Shown piece by piece: positions 32,372-43,514 of a stretch of 64,000 nucleotides of DNA. Position numbers and translations under genes: made by a program. The number at the start of each line of letters is the position of its first letter. Positions within the stretch are counted from its first letter, which is position 1. Origin of the DNA: Setomelanomma holmii (lineage: Eukaryota; Ascomycota; Dothideomycetes; Pleosporales; Phaeosphaeriaceae); NCBI GenBank assembly GCA_010015745.1, contig ML978237.1, positions 1 through 64,000 on the forward strand, in the 5' to 3' direction. Below the pieces are notes generated by a model. It saw only the letters and a list, made by a program, of their open reading frames with translations, was not told the origin of the DNA and did not search any database.

Positions 32372-34189
32372 ATGAAAGAGAACGATGGGAGAGAGGTCCG
32401 AAGGGTTTCTGGCCATTCGAATGAGCCTGCGATTCAAGTCATATGTCTTGGGTCCGGCGGCGGGCCTAGCGAAGACAACGTCACAGGTTTCCTGGTACGA
32501 TCTACGGCTACCAAGTGGTCGAAGAACTCGGTCATCGCAGTGGATGCAGGATCCCATCTCGCTGCAATCACCCGCATACTCGAAAAATACTTTCCGCTAG
32601 TCTCAGATCCAGAACCGGGGGCGCGAGTACCACCAATCCCGCGAAACGGAAACGGCAATGGTAGAGACGAAGAGCTTTTGTCGCCTGGTACGGCGCGGGG
32701 CCACATTTCGGACGATGAATCAGAGGCAGGAACACCATATTCTGAAAGAGAGGCGCCAGTCACGATCACGACGCTGAAAGAGGGCGCTTTTACTGGACTA
32801 CCATTTCCACATGCAAGTGCAAGAGCAAATGCGATGCACGTTGTGAGGGAGCACATCTCGACGTACCTCATCACGCATCCGCATCTGGATCACATCTCAG
32901 GCTTCGTCATCAACACAGCCGCGTTTCACAACACATCGCGACCAAAGCGATTAGCAGCATTGCCCTTCACGATCAATGCGATCAAGTCACACATTTTCAA
33001 CAACATCATCTGGCCGAATTTGACGGATGAGGAGGGTGGTGTTGGTCTCGTCACTTTCCAGCGGCTCGCAGAAGGTGGCAACATTGCACTTGGCGAAGGC
33101 AGTGGTAGAGGCTTCATCGAAGTGTGCGATGGTTTGGGTGTCAAAGGATTCAAAGTCAGTCATGGACAGTGCATGTCCTCGCCTGCCCGTGGCCATCGCA
33201 GCTCCAATCCCAACCTCCTGGAAACACCGGGCTTGCAGCACAGCTTCCACCAGCCAGACGGCCGGGAAGGCCGTTCCTTGAGCTTCTCCTTCCCGACACA
33301 AAGCGCTCCTGGCACACCTAGACTTATCGGTTTGGCGGAACAAGGACGACGAGCAAGTGGCGGCTTGACGGTGAATTCCGACCACTCCGTGACCGACTCA
33401 ACAGCCTATTTCATCCGTACAGAATCCACTCTCACGACGCCGAAACGCGAAGTTCTTATATTTGGCGACGTCGAGCCCGACTCCCTGTCTTTGTTGCCAC
33501 GCAACGCACACATCTGGTCCGAAGCCGCGCCCAAAATCGCCGCCGGCATCCTCACCGGCATCTTCATCGAAGTGAGTTACCCCAACGCGCAAGGCGACGC
33601 CGTGCTCTTTGGCCACCTCGCACCTCGCCACTTACTCGCTGAGCTACAGAACCTTGCTGAAATGGTCAAGGAGAGTCGAAAAGAGCACGAGCGCGAGAAG
33701 GAAGAAGCGAGGAAAGGACGAAAGAGGAAGAGAACGAGTCGCAGCGATGGGTTCCAATTGGATGGCGCGTTTAGTGAAAGGAAAACGAAGACCGCGCATT
33801 TAACCACAGGCATAGACACGCCTCTAAGCACAACAGCACCCTTCACGGACGACGAAACAATGACCGATTACTCACTCACCGGAACACCAACAGGCGCCCA
33901 CACACCTAATCCCACCTTGTTGACGAGCACATCGCACCCAGCAACACTCAACCTCATCTCCGTATCAGCGGAACAAAACCGCGCATTACTAGCCGCGGCA
34001 TTCGATTCCCCACTCAAGGGTGTGAAGGTGGTCATTATCCATGTGAAAGATACGCTAAATGATGGGCCGCTGGTGGGCGAGCTGATTCTGGAGGAACTGA
34101 GACAAGGGGAGAGGGAGGGCGCGGAGAAGGGGAGGGGGTTGGGGTGTAGCTTTGAGACTAGTAGGGGTGGGGAGAGTTATTGGTTTTAG
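32372..34189 (+). CDS. PDE1: class II (low-affinity) cAMP phosphodiesterase
   Basis: A single exon of 605 aa from ATG 32372, the first ATG in the frame. The N-terminal VICLGSGGGPSEDNVTGFLV and the metal-binding HPHLDHISGF at residues 169-178 are hallmarks of class II cyclic-nucleotide phosphodiesterases (metallo-beta-lactamase fold). Later family blocks include F-G-D-V-E-P-D-S and an I-F-I-E-V-S-Y-P-N segment followed by G-H-L-x-P-R-H-L near residue 420. Two insertions, at about residues 85-130 and 430-545, are low-complexity. The enzyme lowers cAMP and so damps protein kinase A signalling. The PDE1 symbol follows the yeast homolog. Confidence 0.93.
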   Translation: MKENDGREVRRVSGHSNEPAIQVICLGSGGGPSEDNVTGFLVRSTATKWSKNSVIAVDAGSHLAAITRILEKYFPLVSDPEPGARVPPIPRNGNGNGRDEELLSPGTARGHISDDESEAGTPYSEREAPVTITTLKEGAFTGLPFPHASARANAMHVVREHISTYLITHPHLDHISGFVINTAAFHNTSRPKRLAALPFTINAIKSHIFNNIIWPNLTDEEGGVGLVTFQRLAEGGNIALGEGSGRGFIEVCDGLGVKGFKVSHGQCMSSPARGHRSSNPNLLETPGLQHSFHQPDGREGRSLSFSFPTQSAPGTPRLIGLAEQGRRASGGLTVNSDHSVTDSTAYFIRTESTLTTPKREVLIFGDVEPDSLSLLPRNAHIWSEAAPKIAAGILTGIFIEVSYPNAQGDAVLFGHLAPRHLLAELQNLAEMVKESRKEHEREKEEARKGRKRKRTSRSDGFQLDGAFSERKTKTAHLTTGIDTPLSTTAPFTDDETMTDYSLTGTPTGAHTPNPTLLTSTSHPATLNLISVSAEQNRALLAAAFDSPLKGVKVVIIHVKDTLNDGPLVGELILEELRQGEREGAEKGRGLGCSFETSRGGESYWF

Positions 34190-35914
34190 ATGGTGGAAGG
34201 GTGGAAAGAGGGGAGGATCTAGGTACATCAGGAGTATGTTTGGCGGATTGGGCATTTTGAACATGTTGGCTTCGGCCTGGTTTTGGACACACGAGTTTGA
34301 TCCTGCGAATTTGGTTCTACAGTTTGGCGCGGCGTTCGCGATCTATGAGCGGGCGGGGTCTGTACGATTACTAGAATACGTTTCATGGTTAGTGTGGTTC
34401 GTTGAGCTATTTCCCTCCTCCGATAAATTGAACCATGTTGCTTGCTTCCTAACGCTCCCGCCTCGCGGATTTTGGAGTCGGCTTCCATCGCGAGTACAAA
34501 ATCAAACCCGCCTGCCCCTTCCTCTCTTCTTCTTCTTTCTTCGTCACACCAGCAGCCTTGTCTTCCAAATTTTGGAAGACAAATCTGCAATGTCTGTTCG
34601 CTAGCCTCCTTCGCGCCTCAAGAAATCTTTGTTCAACAACTTGATGTTTCTTCCCAACCGCGGATCCGACATCATGGATTCGACAACGATAGTCAACAAG
34701 CTTTAGGCTATCTCCAGAATTGTTGCTGTCGATGCTCATGTCCTCGGCTGCCTGACTCCACCGGATCGGAACCTTCGATGGACAACTCTGTTGCCTGCTC
34801 TGTATACGCCCGAACGACCACATGATCAACAATACGAATTCGGGCATCTCGAAGAGCAGCGATATCGACAACATGCTTTTTGCGGAAGTTCAGAGACGTG
34901 GCCAATCCGGGAAAGCGATGGACCATGTCTGCGTGTCGCCTGGTTCTTTGATGAAAGTTTGCATGCTCAGCACGTGTTGAAACGATCTCAGATTTCATTG
35001 AGCTGATTTCGATCAATTGGACCGTGGTTCCCGGGGCTTTGCTCCTCCAACGATCCTGCCTCTCGGGGTTTTGATAGCGCCTTCCACCGCAGGCATAAAC
35101 CCCCGCTCGTCCACTCCATTGTGTTTCTGTTTTCATCCACCTTACAATTTCTCGTCATTCTTGAAACGACTCGGGAACAACATCATGTCGGTTGTTTCCC
35201 GTCCTTTAGCGCTGCGAAAACACATGCGCTGCGTCTGTATGATATCTCACTCGAGCCATTCCGAACGACCCCACAATGCAGCCATTACGAAATCATGGGC
35301 ATGTCTCGCTTCCAGACCGAACGCGATCTATGTTATCGCCCGCTCCTGGCTGCACCGAGTCGGAATCTTCGATGAACTTCTGTGTCGCGCACCTCGAGAA
35401 TAAGATCTGTGCCATGATATAGACTTGCTATCGACTTATTCCAACTCACATGTCGAATTCAATTCGAAACCATATATCGATATCTAGATCCCATGAGTAT
35501 CACCGTAAGTGCTCAGCCATTCCATTTCAACCGCATCGAAACATTCAATGGATGTCTGCATCGCCGCCTTTGCGCCTCGCAGATAAGTCCTCTCCGATTA
35601 CATGATCTTACTGCGAGTCTTTTCGGATAGAAACCTCAAAAACGGGGCATGTCGAGATCATTGGTGAAGCATGTGTTTGTATTGAACCACTTCTCAACCG
35701 GAAGCTGCTTAGATACAGCATGCTCATGGTTTGCGATCGAAATCTGAAAGGATACATGGAGCAGAAGGCGCGGCGCAATGACCTCTTCTCGTTCATGCTA
35801 ACTGGATTCGGTTCCCTGTCGATGAACGATGATCGCATTGGGAAGAGCGAGTACTTCGGGACGCTGATGAACAACCATAAACTCGCCGATTCTCCGACCC
35901 GATTCGCCTTCCTT
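34190..35914. other. 1.7-kb region with diverged repeats, no intact gene
   Basis: Two plus-strand segments, about 34790-34870 and 35250-35335, look related (GAACGACC, then TACGAA, then GGCAT and CGAT in the same order). A short motif CGGAxxGAAxCTTCGATG or a variant recurs at about 34767, 35357, 35626 and 35736. ORFs are short and shifted relative to each other. This could be a decayed gene family. No function is assigned. Confidence 0.4.
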
Positions 35915-38900
35915 TCACATCCCACAAAACCGGCTCTCCATCTCCTCAACTACCTCATTCTTCTCCGCACATTTCTCCCACGCTCCAACAACCTTAGCAT
36001 CCTCCACCTCCCCACCTACTCCGAACTCAATCGCACCCAAAAATTCAGCCAACTTGATATGACCCACAAATACCTTGTGCTGCAAATATTTATTCGCTAG
36101 CACAGTAGCCGCGCCGTACGTCTTGCAGGGTCCGAAGGCGAGTGCGTCGCGCTCAATTGCAGCGACAGCTAGGTAGGCGGTTATCAGGTCGAGTTTGGAG
36201 AGCGACGTGGAGCTGGGGTTGGGCAGGACGAGGAGGAAGGAGGAGAGGGTGATGATGCCGATCTGGGTGTTGAGGTGGCGGCGGGCGTTGATTGGGCGAG
36301 TGGTGTGCGAGTCAGCCACTTCGGGGACTGGCAACTTTTCACGCACGTACGCGGTCTCTGGAACGGATGCTGGTGGCGAGGGCAGCAACTCAGGAGCTGG
36401 TCTGCCGTAGTAGAAAGAGCTAGGCTGACGAGTGTTGACATTGCGCATATAGTTGAACACTGGGTCGCGCTTGATGGCGTCGCGGCAGCCGACATTGACG
36501 GGCGTGCTGAACGCGCGGAATGTTGGCAGCACATTTGCGGCAGGGTCAGTTTCCGAATCTGTCTCGCAGTCGTCGTTTGATGCGGATGATGATAGTGGGG
36601 AGTCAGTGATCTCGGCTGTCGATCGGCCTAGATCAGACTCGCTGTCTGAGCTGGTGTGGTGGAGATCGTGCACCTCGTAAACAGTGGTGTCGAGAGTATC
36701 CGCATCATCAGCAACGGAACCAACCACTAACACTGCGGGCTCTAGCGGGACTTCAGACACTTCTTGATATGGCTCTGGAGTAGTGACGTGCGCTTGACTC
36801 GTGACTAGAGCAGCAGCCTGGTCGTGGTCTGCAGCATCTCGAACAACTGCGAGTGAGCTGGACGGCATGTTGACCTCAAATTCAAGATAAGCTGACGCAT
36901 CGTCCTTGTCAAGAAGTGGCACGTTAGCAGCGTCTAGAGCCTCATTGATATCGAAACCATCTTCTGCCGACGGTTCCATGAGTGTGGCGTCAAGGTTGAG
37001 GCTACCGTGAACATCTGACACGATTTCCGTGTGTCCAGTCTCGTTCTCGGAGACATGGTCGTTCGTGAATGAAGACGAATCTGCCGGAGTGGTCTCGTCG
37101 AGGCCCGCGATATCGGACGTTGGCTCGAAGACAGCTGAGACTTGCGCACAATGCCGCAAGGACGCAGCGTGATCGTGCTCAGCGGTGGTAGGTGCAGTCT
37201 CATGCCACTGCACGTCGCCTTCAATCTTCTCTACGGAAGGCGTCTGTGAAGCCACATCTCCTTCACCCTCGTATACTTCGGTGTTTGCGACCGTGGTGCT
37301 ACCTGAACAACAGCTGGTATTGTCACGAAATTCGGCAGCCTCCTTGGGGAGATCCGTCACCTCAGTCTGCTCGAAATTACCGTGCAAAGAGTCTGTCGAA
37401 CAAGAGGGATCGCCAAAGTTCTCATCCTGGTTCTCTGAAGTCGAGCCGCATTCGGACGAATCACAGCTAGACGTAGGAGACCGGGGAGAGTTTGGAGATT
37501 CCGGGGACGTCGCGGCAGCAGTCGACGATGCAGCAGTCGCGTCCTTCTTCTCGGATGAAGGTTGTGGAGGCAGGCTTGGCATTGATCCGAATCCAGTACC
37601 GGCAAAGATCGACATTGTCGGAGTGGCAGACGTGAATGGATTGCGTATATCTGCACCCTGCGAAGCCGACGAGGAACCAGTGGACGACGGCGCAGTGGTG
37701 TCGACCTTCACAACTTCGAAGCTGAATGTAGATGCGGCAAAGTTGAAGGTCGATGACGGGAACTTCAATGCAGTATCTTGTGGGTTCATTGAGCTCGCGG
37801 CCGTGCTGCTGACGCCTTGTGCTGGCACGCCGAAGTCGATGTCCAGGTTTGGAGGCGGGACGAATGAGCTATGGTACGTCTTCATATCTCCATCCGACTC
37901 ACCACCGTCTTCGCAGTCACCATCTTCACCGTCCTTGGAGCGGCCTACAACGTTGAAGATCTTGGAGGTCTGATTATCGAGAAACGCGATAGCCGCCTGC
38001 ATCAGAAAGGCATCGCGAGAAGCCTTCTCCTCCGCAGCTTCGTCTGCGGCTTTGGCTTCGCAGGCGGCGGCAGTCTTCTTCTTGCGCTGATGATACATCT
38101 TCCTGTTACGCTTCTGGTTCTTGGTGAGCATGGGCCCAGGCTGCTGGTCTGCTGCAGTCACGTCTAATTTTCGAACAGTATTGTACCAGCGACTGTCAAG
38201 ATACGTCGGAATACCTTGTGAACCATCGGAAATTGCCTCATCGGCTGGATCACCAGCAGTGTCAGGCTGCGCGGTGACCCCAGAATCACTAATTGAATCA
38301 GTTTGCAAGGTTTTGACCTCAAACGCGACCTGAGCGGAACCGTCGACGGCCTTTTTGGCCTGCTTCTGGTCGGCTGGCTCCTTTGCTGGCGGAGAGGGGA
38401 CGGCAACCTTCGGAAGCTTTGGTGGAGGACTACCCTTCTTCTGGTCATTCTTCAGGACCTCAGTCTCCTCCTTGGTGTTTTTCTCGGCGTCCGAATTGTT
38501 CTGCTCAACTTTTATGGCAGTCTTCGGAGTCACGATAACAGCCGTAGCAGCCGCTGTACCCGCTACAGCCTTCGTTGACTGTGTCTCTCGAGAACGTGTG
38601 GCGCCAACTGGGATAGGGGCTGGTAGCTTCGTCACCCGATCAAGCTTGTCAAAGGGGTTTGTTGATTGCTTTGACTCATGTACCAGGTGGTATGGCTTTG
38701 GTACCTTGCTGGACTTCGTGTACGGGACCCCAACCCAATCACGGATTTGACGATGGGAAGTACCCCCTGCAACATCCTGAGTCGGAGCCATGGCCTGTTC
38801 CGGCGCGACAATTGGGGTTGAGCGCGGTTCATGACGCTGCTTCCGAGCAATTGGAGGTGTGAGAGCTACGATGGTAGACTCTGCAGGTGCAGCGTCCTTC

Positions 38901-39256
38901 GCGCCCTTCTTGTTTGACACCACAGTCCAGCCCACTGGCTTCTCCTGATGGCCTTCGAGCTGTTCTGGCGACGGCGGCGCAGGAATGGGCTTGGTCGCAA
39001 TTTTCTGTGGCGGCTCCCGAGAAGACGCACCAAGAGCTGGGAAGTTGTCCTTCGTGGTCTTAACGAACTTGAGCTTCATCCCCTTTGGTGGGGGAACTGC
39101 TGGTGTAACGGAGGTTGGAACCTTGGGTTTCTCTGTAGCCTGCTGTGGCCGCGAAACAGTCGTCTGTTTGACCTTCTTGTTGTTGGAGACGGCCTCAAAG
39201 CCTTCATTATCTGCCGATGAGGCTTGGAGCATCGCGCGAGGGCCTTGCACCGTCAT
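35915..39256 (-). CDS. large disordered protein with C-terminal cyclin-box-like domain
   Basis: A single-exon ORF of 1113 aa. Residues 1-950 are low-complexity, rich in Ser, Thr, Pro, Ala and Glu, with an N-terminal D-N-F-P-A-L-G motif and a basic stretch N-Q-K-R-N-R-K-M-Y-H-Q-R-K-K-K near residue 385. Residues about 1010-1095 are predicted to be helical and include A-I-E-R-D-A-L, then A-A-T-V-L-A-N-K-Y-L-Q and L-A-E-F-L-G. That order resembles Pho80/Pcl-type cyclin boxes, an inference from pattern only. The same region is found in the neighbour at 40900-43514. The start ATG overlaps the stop of the preceding ORF (ATGA). Confidence 0.7.
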   Translation of the reverse strand: MTVQGPRAMLQASSADNEGFEAVSNNKKVKQTTVSRPQQATEKPKVPTSVTPAVPPPKGMKLKFVKTTKDNFPALGASSREPPQKIATKPIPAPPSPEQLEGHQEKPVGWTVVSNKKGAKDAAPAESTIVALTPPIARKQRHEPRSTPIVAPEQAMAPTQDVAGGTSHRQIRDWVGVPYTKSSKVPKPYHLVHESKQSTNPFDKLDRVTKLPAPIPVGATRSRETQSTKAVAGTAAATAVIVTPKTAIKVEQNNSDAEKNTKEETEVLKNDQKKGSPPPKLPKVAVPSPPAKEPADQKQAKKAVDGSAQVAFEVKTLQTDSISDSGVTAQPDTAGDPADEAISDGSQGIPTYLDSRWYNTVRKLDVTAADQQPGPMLTKNQKRNRKMYHQRKKKTAAACEAKAADEAAEEKASRDAFLMQAAIAFLDNQTSKIFNVVGRSKDGEDGDCEDGGESDGDMKTYHSSFVPPPNLDIDFGVPAQGVSSTAASSMNPQDTALKFPSSTFNFAASTFSFEVVKVDTTAPSSTGSSSASQGADIRNPFTSATPTMSIFAGTGFGSMPSLPPQPSSEKKDATAASSTAAATSPESPNSPRSPTSSCDSSECGSTSENQDENFGDPSCSTDSLHGNFEQTEVTDLPKEAAEFRDNTSCCSGSTTVANTEVYEGEGDVASQTPSVEKIEGDVQWHETAPTTAEHDHAASLRHCAQVSAVFEPTSDIAGLDETTPADSSSFTNDHVSENETGHTEIVSDVHGSLNLDATLMEPSAEDGFDINEALDAANVPLLDKDDASAYLEFEVNMPSSSLAVVRDAADHDQAAALVTSQAHVTTPEPYQEVSEVPLEPAVLVVGSVADDADTLDTTVYEVHDLHHTSSDSESDLGRSTAEITDSPLSSSASNDDCETDSETDPAANVLPTFRAFSTPVNVGCRDAIKRDPVFNYMRNVNTRQPSSFYYGRPAPELLPSPPASVPETAYVREKLPVPEVADSHTTRPINARRHLNTQIGIITLSSFLLVLPNPSSTSLSKLDLITAYLAVAAIERDALAFGPCKTYGAATVLANKYLQHKVFVGHIKLAEFLGAIEFGVGGEVEDAKVVGAWEKCAEKNEVVEEMESRFCGM

Positions 39257-39909
39257 CTTTGCGCGGGGGCAGGAGCGGCGCCAAGCACGGGAAAATCCGA
39301 CTCATCCTGGTTGGTGTGGTGTACCATTATGGCCTTCGTTGGCTGGCCTTGAATCGCATGAGTGCCGTTGCCCTTGACAACTGACGCAAATGAGACGCTG
39401 GTTCGAGTGGTGGCTTCGGAGAAGGTGGACGAAACCGGTGATGAAGGCGAGGATGATGCTGGCGATACTGAGCGCGCGCGCTGCGGTCCAGCTGCAGCTT
39501 TCGAACCCGAAATAGCACGCTTCGACTCCGGAACCACTAGTTGTGAGGCCGTAACTGCGCCGGCGGCATACGCGAAGGACTTAGCCAGTGACTTGGGCGG
39601 AGAAGCGAGCTCGTATGTCTCCTTGATAGAAACTATGGCAGGGCGCTCGTAGGCAGCGAGGCCCTCCGTATTCAGAACGACCGAGGTATTCCTAGTGGAT
39701 GGAGCTGGGCGCTCAGCAGTGATGGCGTTGAAGTCGGCCTTGGTGCCAGGAATCACATGAGCTATCTGGTTGTTAGTGCTAGAGTAGACGTATATTGCTG
39801 TGCAAATTGGCTTATACTTCGGCGCATCCTCAACGAACAACGGTGGAGTGCCTTTCGTGGCCTTTTTAGCGGTCTTGCTTGCCGACTGAAAGGTCTTCTT
39901 CGTGATCAT
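39253..39909 (-). CDS. 218-aa ORF, probably the N-terminal part of the same protein
   Basis: ATG 39909 to TGA 39253. The N-terminus is basic (ITKKTFQSASKTAKKATKG), and the rest is Ser/Ala/Pro-rich. It ends with D-E-S-D-F-P-V-L-G-A-A-P, a D-x-F-P-x-L-G motif that recurs about 70 codons into the next ORF. Its stop overlaps the next ATG by ATGA in the -1 frame. Similar composition and the shared motif suggest that the two ORFs are one protein split by an indel, or linked by frameshifting or reinitiation. No intron bridges them. An upstream in-frame extension to 40248 looks non-coding. Confidence 0.55.
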   Translation of the reverse strand: MITKKTFQSASKTAKKATKGTPPLFVEDAPKYKPICTAIYVYSSTNNQIAHVIPGTKADFNAITAERPAPSTRNTSVVLNTEGLAAYERPAIVSIKETYELASPPKSLAKSFAYAAGAVTASQLVVPESKRAISGSKAAAGPQRARSVSPASSSPSSPVSSTFSEATTRTSVSFASVVKGNGTHAIQGQPTKAIMVHHTNQDESDFPVLGAAPAPAQR

Positions 39910-40899
39910 GATTCGTGGAGAGTAGTCATGTTCGCAGGATGGCTGAGGGTAGGAGGAGATATGTCGGTATGGATGAACATAGAATGAATAGAGAGTGACC
40001 GTTTCGGAAAGTGTCAGGGGAGGGAAACCGTGTCTTGATACTAATATGCAAAGAATGGATGTGTAGATAATTGCAGGTTGAGCGAGAAGCATTCGATGTT
40101 GATCATAATCCGAAGAGGTGATGAGCAAGGGTCGGGCCGTCCGCGTAGCTCTTATGATGTGAGGAGTGCGGCTTTGCACTAGCATAGCACGGGCCTCGAG
40201 TGAGTGTTTGGAAGCGCTAGGCCCCTTCCCTTGGATGCGACAGGTCATGAAAGCAGCAGTTCAGCCCTTTCCTGCACCTTGATTCCACAAATTGCGTCAT
40301 CACATTCACTTTGCCGTTTGCGCAAGCGATGAGAGTGTTCTGAAAGTCGTCCAGTCTTGCATAAGCCGAGGAGAGCGATGTAACGGCACACGAGCCTGCT
40401 GATAATCCCTATGGTCCGACGAGCAACAAAAAGACCTAGAAAAGGACTTAGTCCTTGATGCATATGCCTGCTGAAAGATGGTCCGGACGAAACGTATGGC
40501 CCTCGTATATAGTGCCAACTCTTTATATATCGTCCCAGCGGCTTGAGTATAGACCAAAAGTAAATCAACCGAGCGAGCGAGCCGAGCACCTGAGCGATAT
40601 CCGAATATGACTTGCTTCGTAAGAAATGGGTGTACGTACGCAACTGCTGTACTACAAACGTTTGCATGTGCCCGTCAAGTCCATGCAAATTGATAAATGC
40701 CATCGCCAGTGTCTGAAGCCAAGCTTCAACCGTAAACTTTGCGGCCAACGCATTATTATGCTCGATGGCCTTTCTTTGCACCTCTACTGCCAACCTGAAG
40801 AACCTCGGAGCCACAGCGGGCGCGATCTGGACGCCAATTAACCCCAACTTATGCTCGAGATTGTGTTGACCAGGCCGGTCACCCCCGACTGGTTCTGCT
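39910..40899. other. intergenic, one doubtful minus-strand ORF
   Basis: The minus-strand frame 40847-40245 is open for 200 codons but starts at TTG and matches nothing I know. It may be chance or a decayed gene. The promoter of the 39909 ORF should lie at the left of this gap. Confidence 0.4.
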
Positions 40900-43514
40900 C
40901 TAGAACGTAGCTAACTTCCCTAGACTGCGACTAAGCTCACCCATGATACCTTTCGCAGCCTTTGTTTGGATATATGAATCCTCGGCCTGCTCCAACTTGA
41001 AGACACGATAGACTTCGTCAAGGGTAGTCTTTCCATCTGCGCTGAAAGCAAAGTGCGACAAGAACGAAGCAAGCGAAGTGGTTCCGAGGAAAATCGTGAA
41101 CGGAATGATCTGGCTCGCCATCACAGACAACGCATCGCAAGTGACGGGAAGCTTGCGGCGACCAAGCTTTTCGCGCTCCAAATCGACGAGCCGCAAGAAT
41201 GTCGTCACGATGGTCGTCAAGTTTACAGAGCCGTCTTTATCGGTATTCAGGTTGTCGAGAAATGTGAAGAGTGATTCTGTGCCGATGACTAGTCGCATAA
41301 GCTCGCTCGCCCAATCCGAAGAGAAGGTGCCGTTCAGTCTAATGTCCGACATGCCTGCTACTTCTGCCTTGAATAGTGATGCATCTAATGCAGCACTGGC
41401 TTTAGTGGTCAGGCATCCACCTTGTGGTGTAGAAGTCGAATCCATACGGAAATAAGTCTCGGAAGCTGTCGAAACAGCTTGTTTGATGACTGGTAGACCG
41501 TCGACATGCGGTTGGCTTTGGAGGTTCCTGATGGGTGCTGAGGAGTTTATCTCCATGATGGGGTCAAAGTCGATCTTGATTTGATCGACAATGTTTTCAG
41601 CCGCATACGTCGACGACATGCTTTCGACATCCTCGCAGTACGTCCCTGCATCCTCGTCTAGGAATTCAGTGAGGCTCCCCGATGAGGGTACCTTCGAGAG
41701 ATGCTCCGCTCGGCCCACTGATGTGACGACTTCGAGCGTGCCAAAAACGAGACACGGATCGATGATGTCCTCGTCGTCCGAGAAGCTGGGCGTTGTGGCA
41801 GGTGTCGAGTTGCCTTCATGTCGCGGGCTTTCCGTTATCCACATGCAGCCAAAATGCTGGAAGTCGTCAAGGTCGAGGTCGCAGTCTTCTACGTCATCTT
41901 CCTCGGATGAAGAAGACTGATTATCCTCGTAATACGGCGTTGGTCGGGGCTCAATCTTCATGGGTGAGGCTACGGAGTCAAAATCGGACGCGCCATCGTC
42001 CATGGTCACGTTTACTTCATATAGAGTCTGCGTCAGGTCTACAAGACGTGTGTGACCTCCTGCGTCAGCGAAAAAGATGCGCTGCGAGATCAACGAATTG
42101 TCCGAGCACTGGAGTTTGATAGACTGATTGTCTATACAAGCCGGCGAGGTGGCAGGGGGCTGGTAAATCACCAGTGCCAGGGTCCTCATTCGCTGTGCCT
42201 CTGCTTCTGTAAGCGTCTGCTGGGCTGCGAAGTCCAGCGCCGCGCTCTGAGGATGCTCCAGTTCTTCCCGAGTCCATTGGAGCAATTTTATGAAGACAGC
42301 ATCGTACTGGCGAGGAGACACAATACGACGAGCGGCGTGGCAGAAATGTGCTTCGTGTGAGGCATGTTTCGAGATTGGTAGTGATGAGTTGGTAGGCTTA
42401 GTGACATTACAGCCGAGCACATCTGCAGCCAGGTGCCCGGACGCATGGATAGCGACCGAACATTCCGGGTGAGACTTGCACTGCTCATTCGTGTCCAATG
42501 ATGAGAACGTCCAGGAAACGGTCGATGCAGCGCATGTTCTAATATCACAGTCTGTCGAACACGTATCCTCTGAAGATTGTGGCTTGGTGCTCGCCCGACT
42601 TTGTGTCGCGTCGAAGATTGTGCGTACTTGATCTTGGTTTGTAATTTGGAGCGCTCCTTCGTGTTTCGAGGGCGGCGCGACAAAGACCACTGATTTCGGC
42701 GGGTCTGACATATGCTGGGAACTCGCACTGGTAGTAAAAGCCGTCTTCGAGTCAAATGTGAATGTGGATCCGGCGCCAGCGCGCCCACGAAAGAATGGCT
42801 GCGGCGTTACTTCGTTGGTGGCATGTCCCTTGTCAACCGAGCCCGGCAGATCGTCGCATGGGATGCGCTCGACGGCCACGGACTCGGCAGCGAGGGTACC
42901 AGTAGCGTCGGAAGACCTCAGTATGGTGGTGTCAACAACGGTCGATGCGATGTCAAGTGGACACCCTGGGTCCTCCACCACTTCTCGTGAAACGCCGCCT
43001 GTAATATCAGCCCTAGACGGCTGTACACGAGGGCGGCCTCGGAACCGTGGAGGCGAGAGATGAGTCGCGTCATCGACATATTCACTTAGTAGTATTGGAA
43101 CATACCGCTGTTTCTGCTTTTTTGCCAGCGCCTTGTGCAATGGCTTCTTTTCGATCAACAGAGGCATATTTGTTTGTTGTGCTGGCACTTTGTTGGGTCG
43201 GGGTGCAGTGTCTGAGGGTTTTCATCAGCTGCGAACGAGCGAGTAGATAAGGATCTGTTAGAGGATGCTTACTTTGAGTGCGCTGTCGGTTGGGAGCAGA
43301 TTCGACCACGAGAGACGGCTTGCGGGGGTTTTTGGGGATTTGCAGACCTACGAGGTGTGTCAGTGGAGCGCCGAGAATGAGGAAAACATGGTAGCATACC
43401 TTCGATGTCATTGGTGCCTGCAGTCTGCACTACCTTCGCAGCCTGTTCCTCCTTGTACTTCTCGGCGCGCGAGATGGCTTGCTGACGGAGGTACTTCTGT
43501 TGCTTGGACACCAT
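40900..43514 (-). CDS. disordered protein with C-terminal cyclin-box-like domain, paralog
   Basis: Three exons, 43400-43514, 43273-43347 and 40900-43211, give 833 aa with introns of 52 and 61 bp (GTATGC...GTAG with a CTGAC branch; GTAAGC...CTCAG). Exon 1 encodes a basic helix (VSKQQKYLRQQAISRAEKYK). The middle is Ser/Asp/Glu-rich, with an acidic patch S-S-S-S-E-E-D-D-V-E-D. Residues about 700-815 form a helical domain (L-V-D-L-E-R-E-K-L, then A-L-S-V-M-A-S-Q and L-A-S-F-L-S) that aligns by eye with the end of the 35915-39256 protein. A cyclin-type role is inference. Confidence 0.72.

Noticed and set aside
40245..40847. 200-aa minus-strand ORF between the two large genes
   Set aside because: It starts at TTG, has no recognisable domain, and its first internal Met leaves a short, unsupported product.
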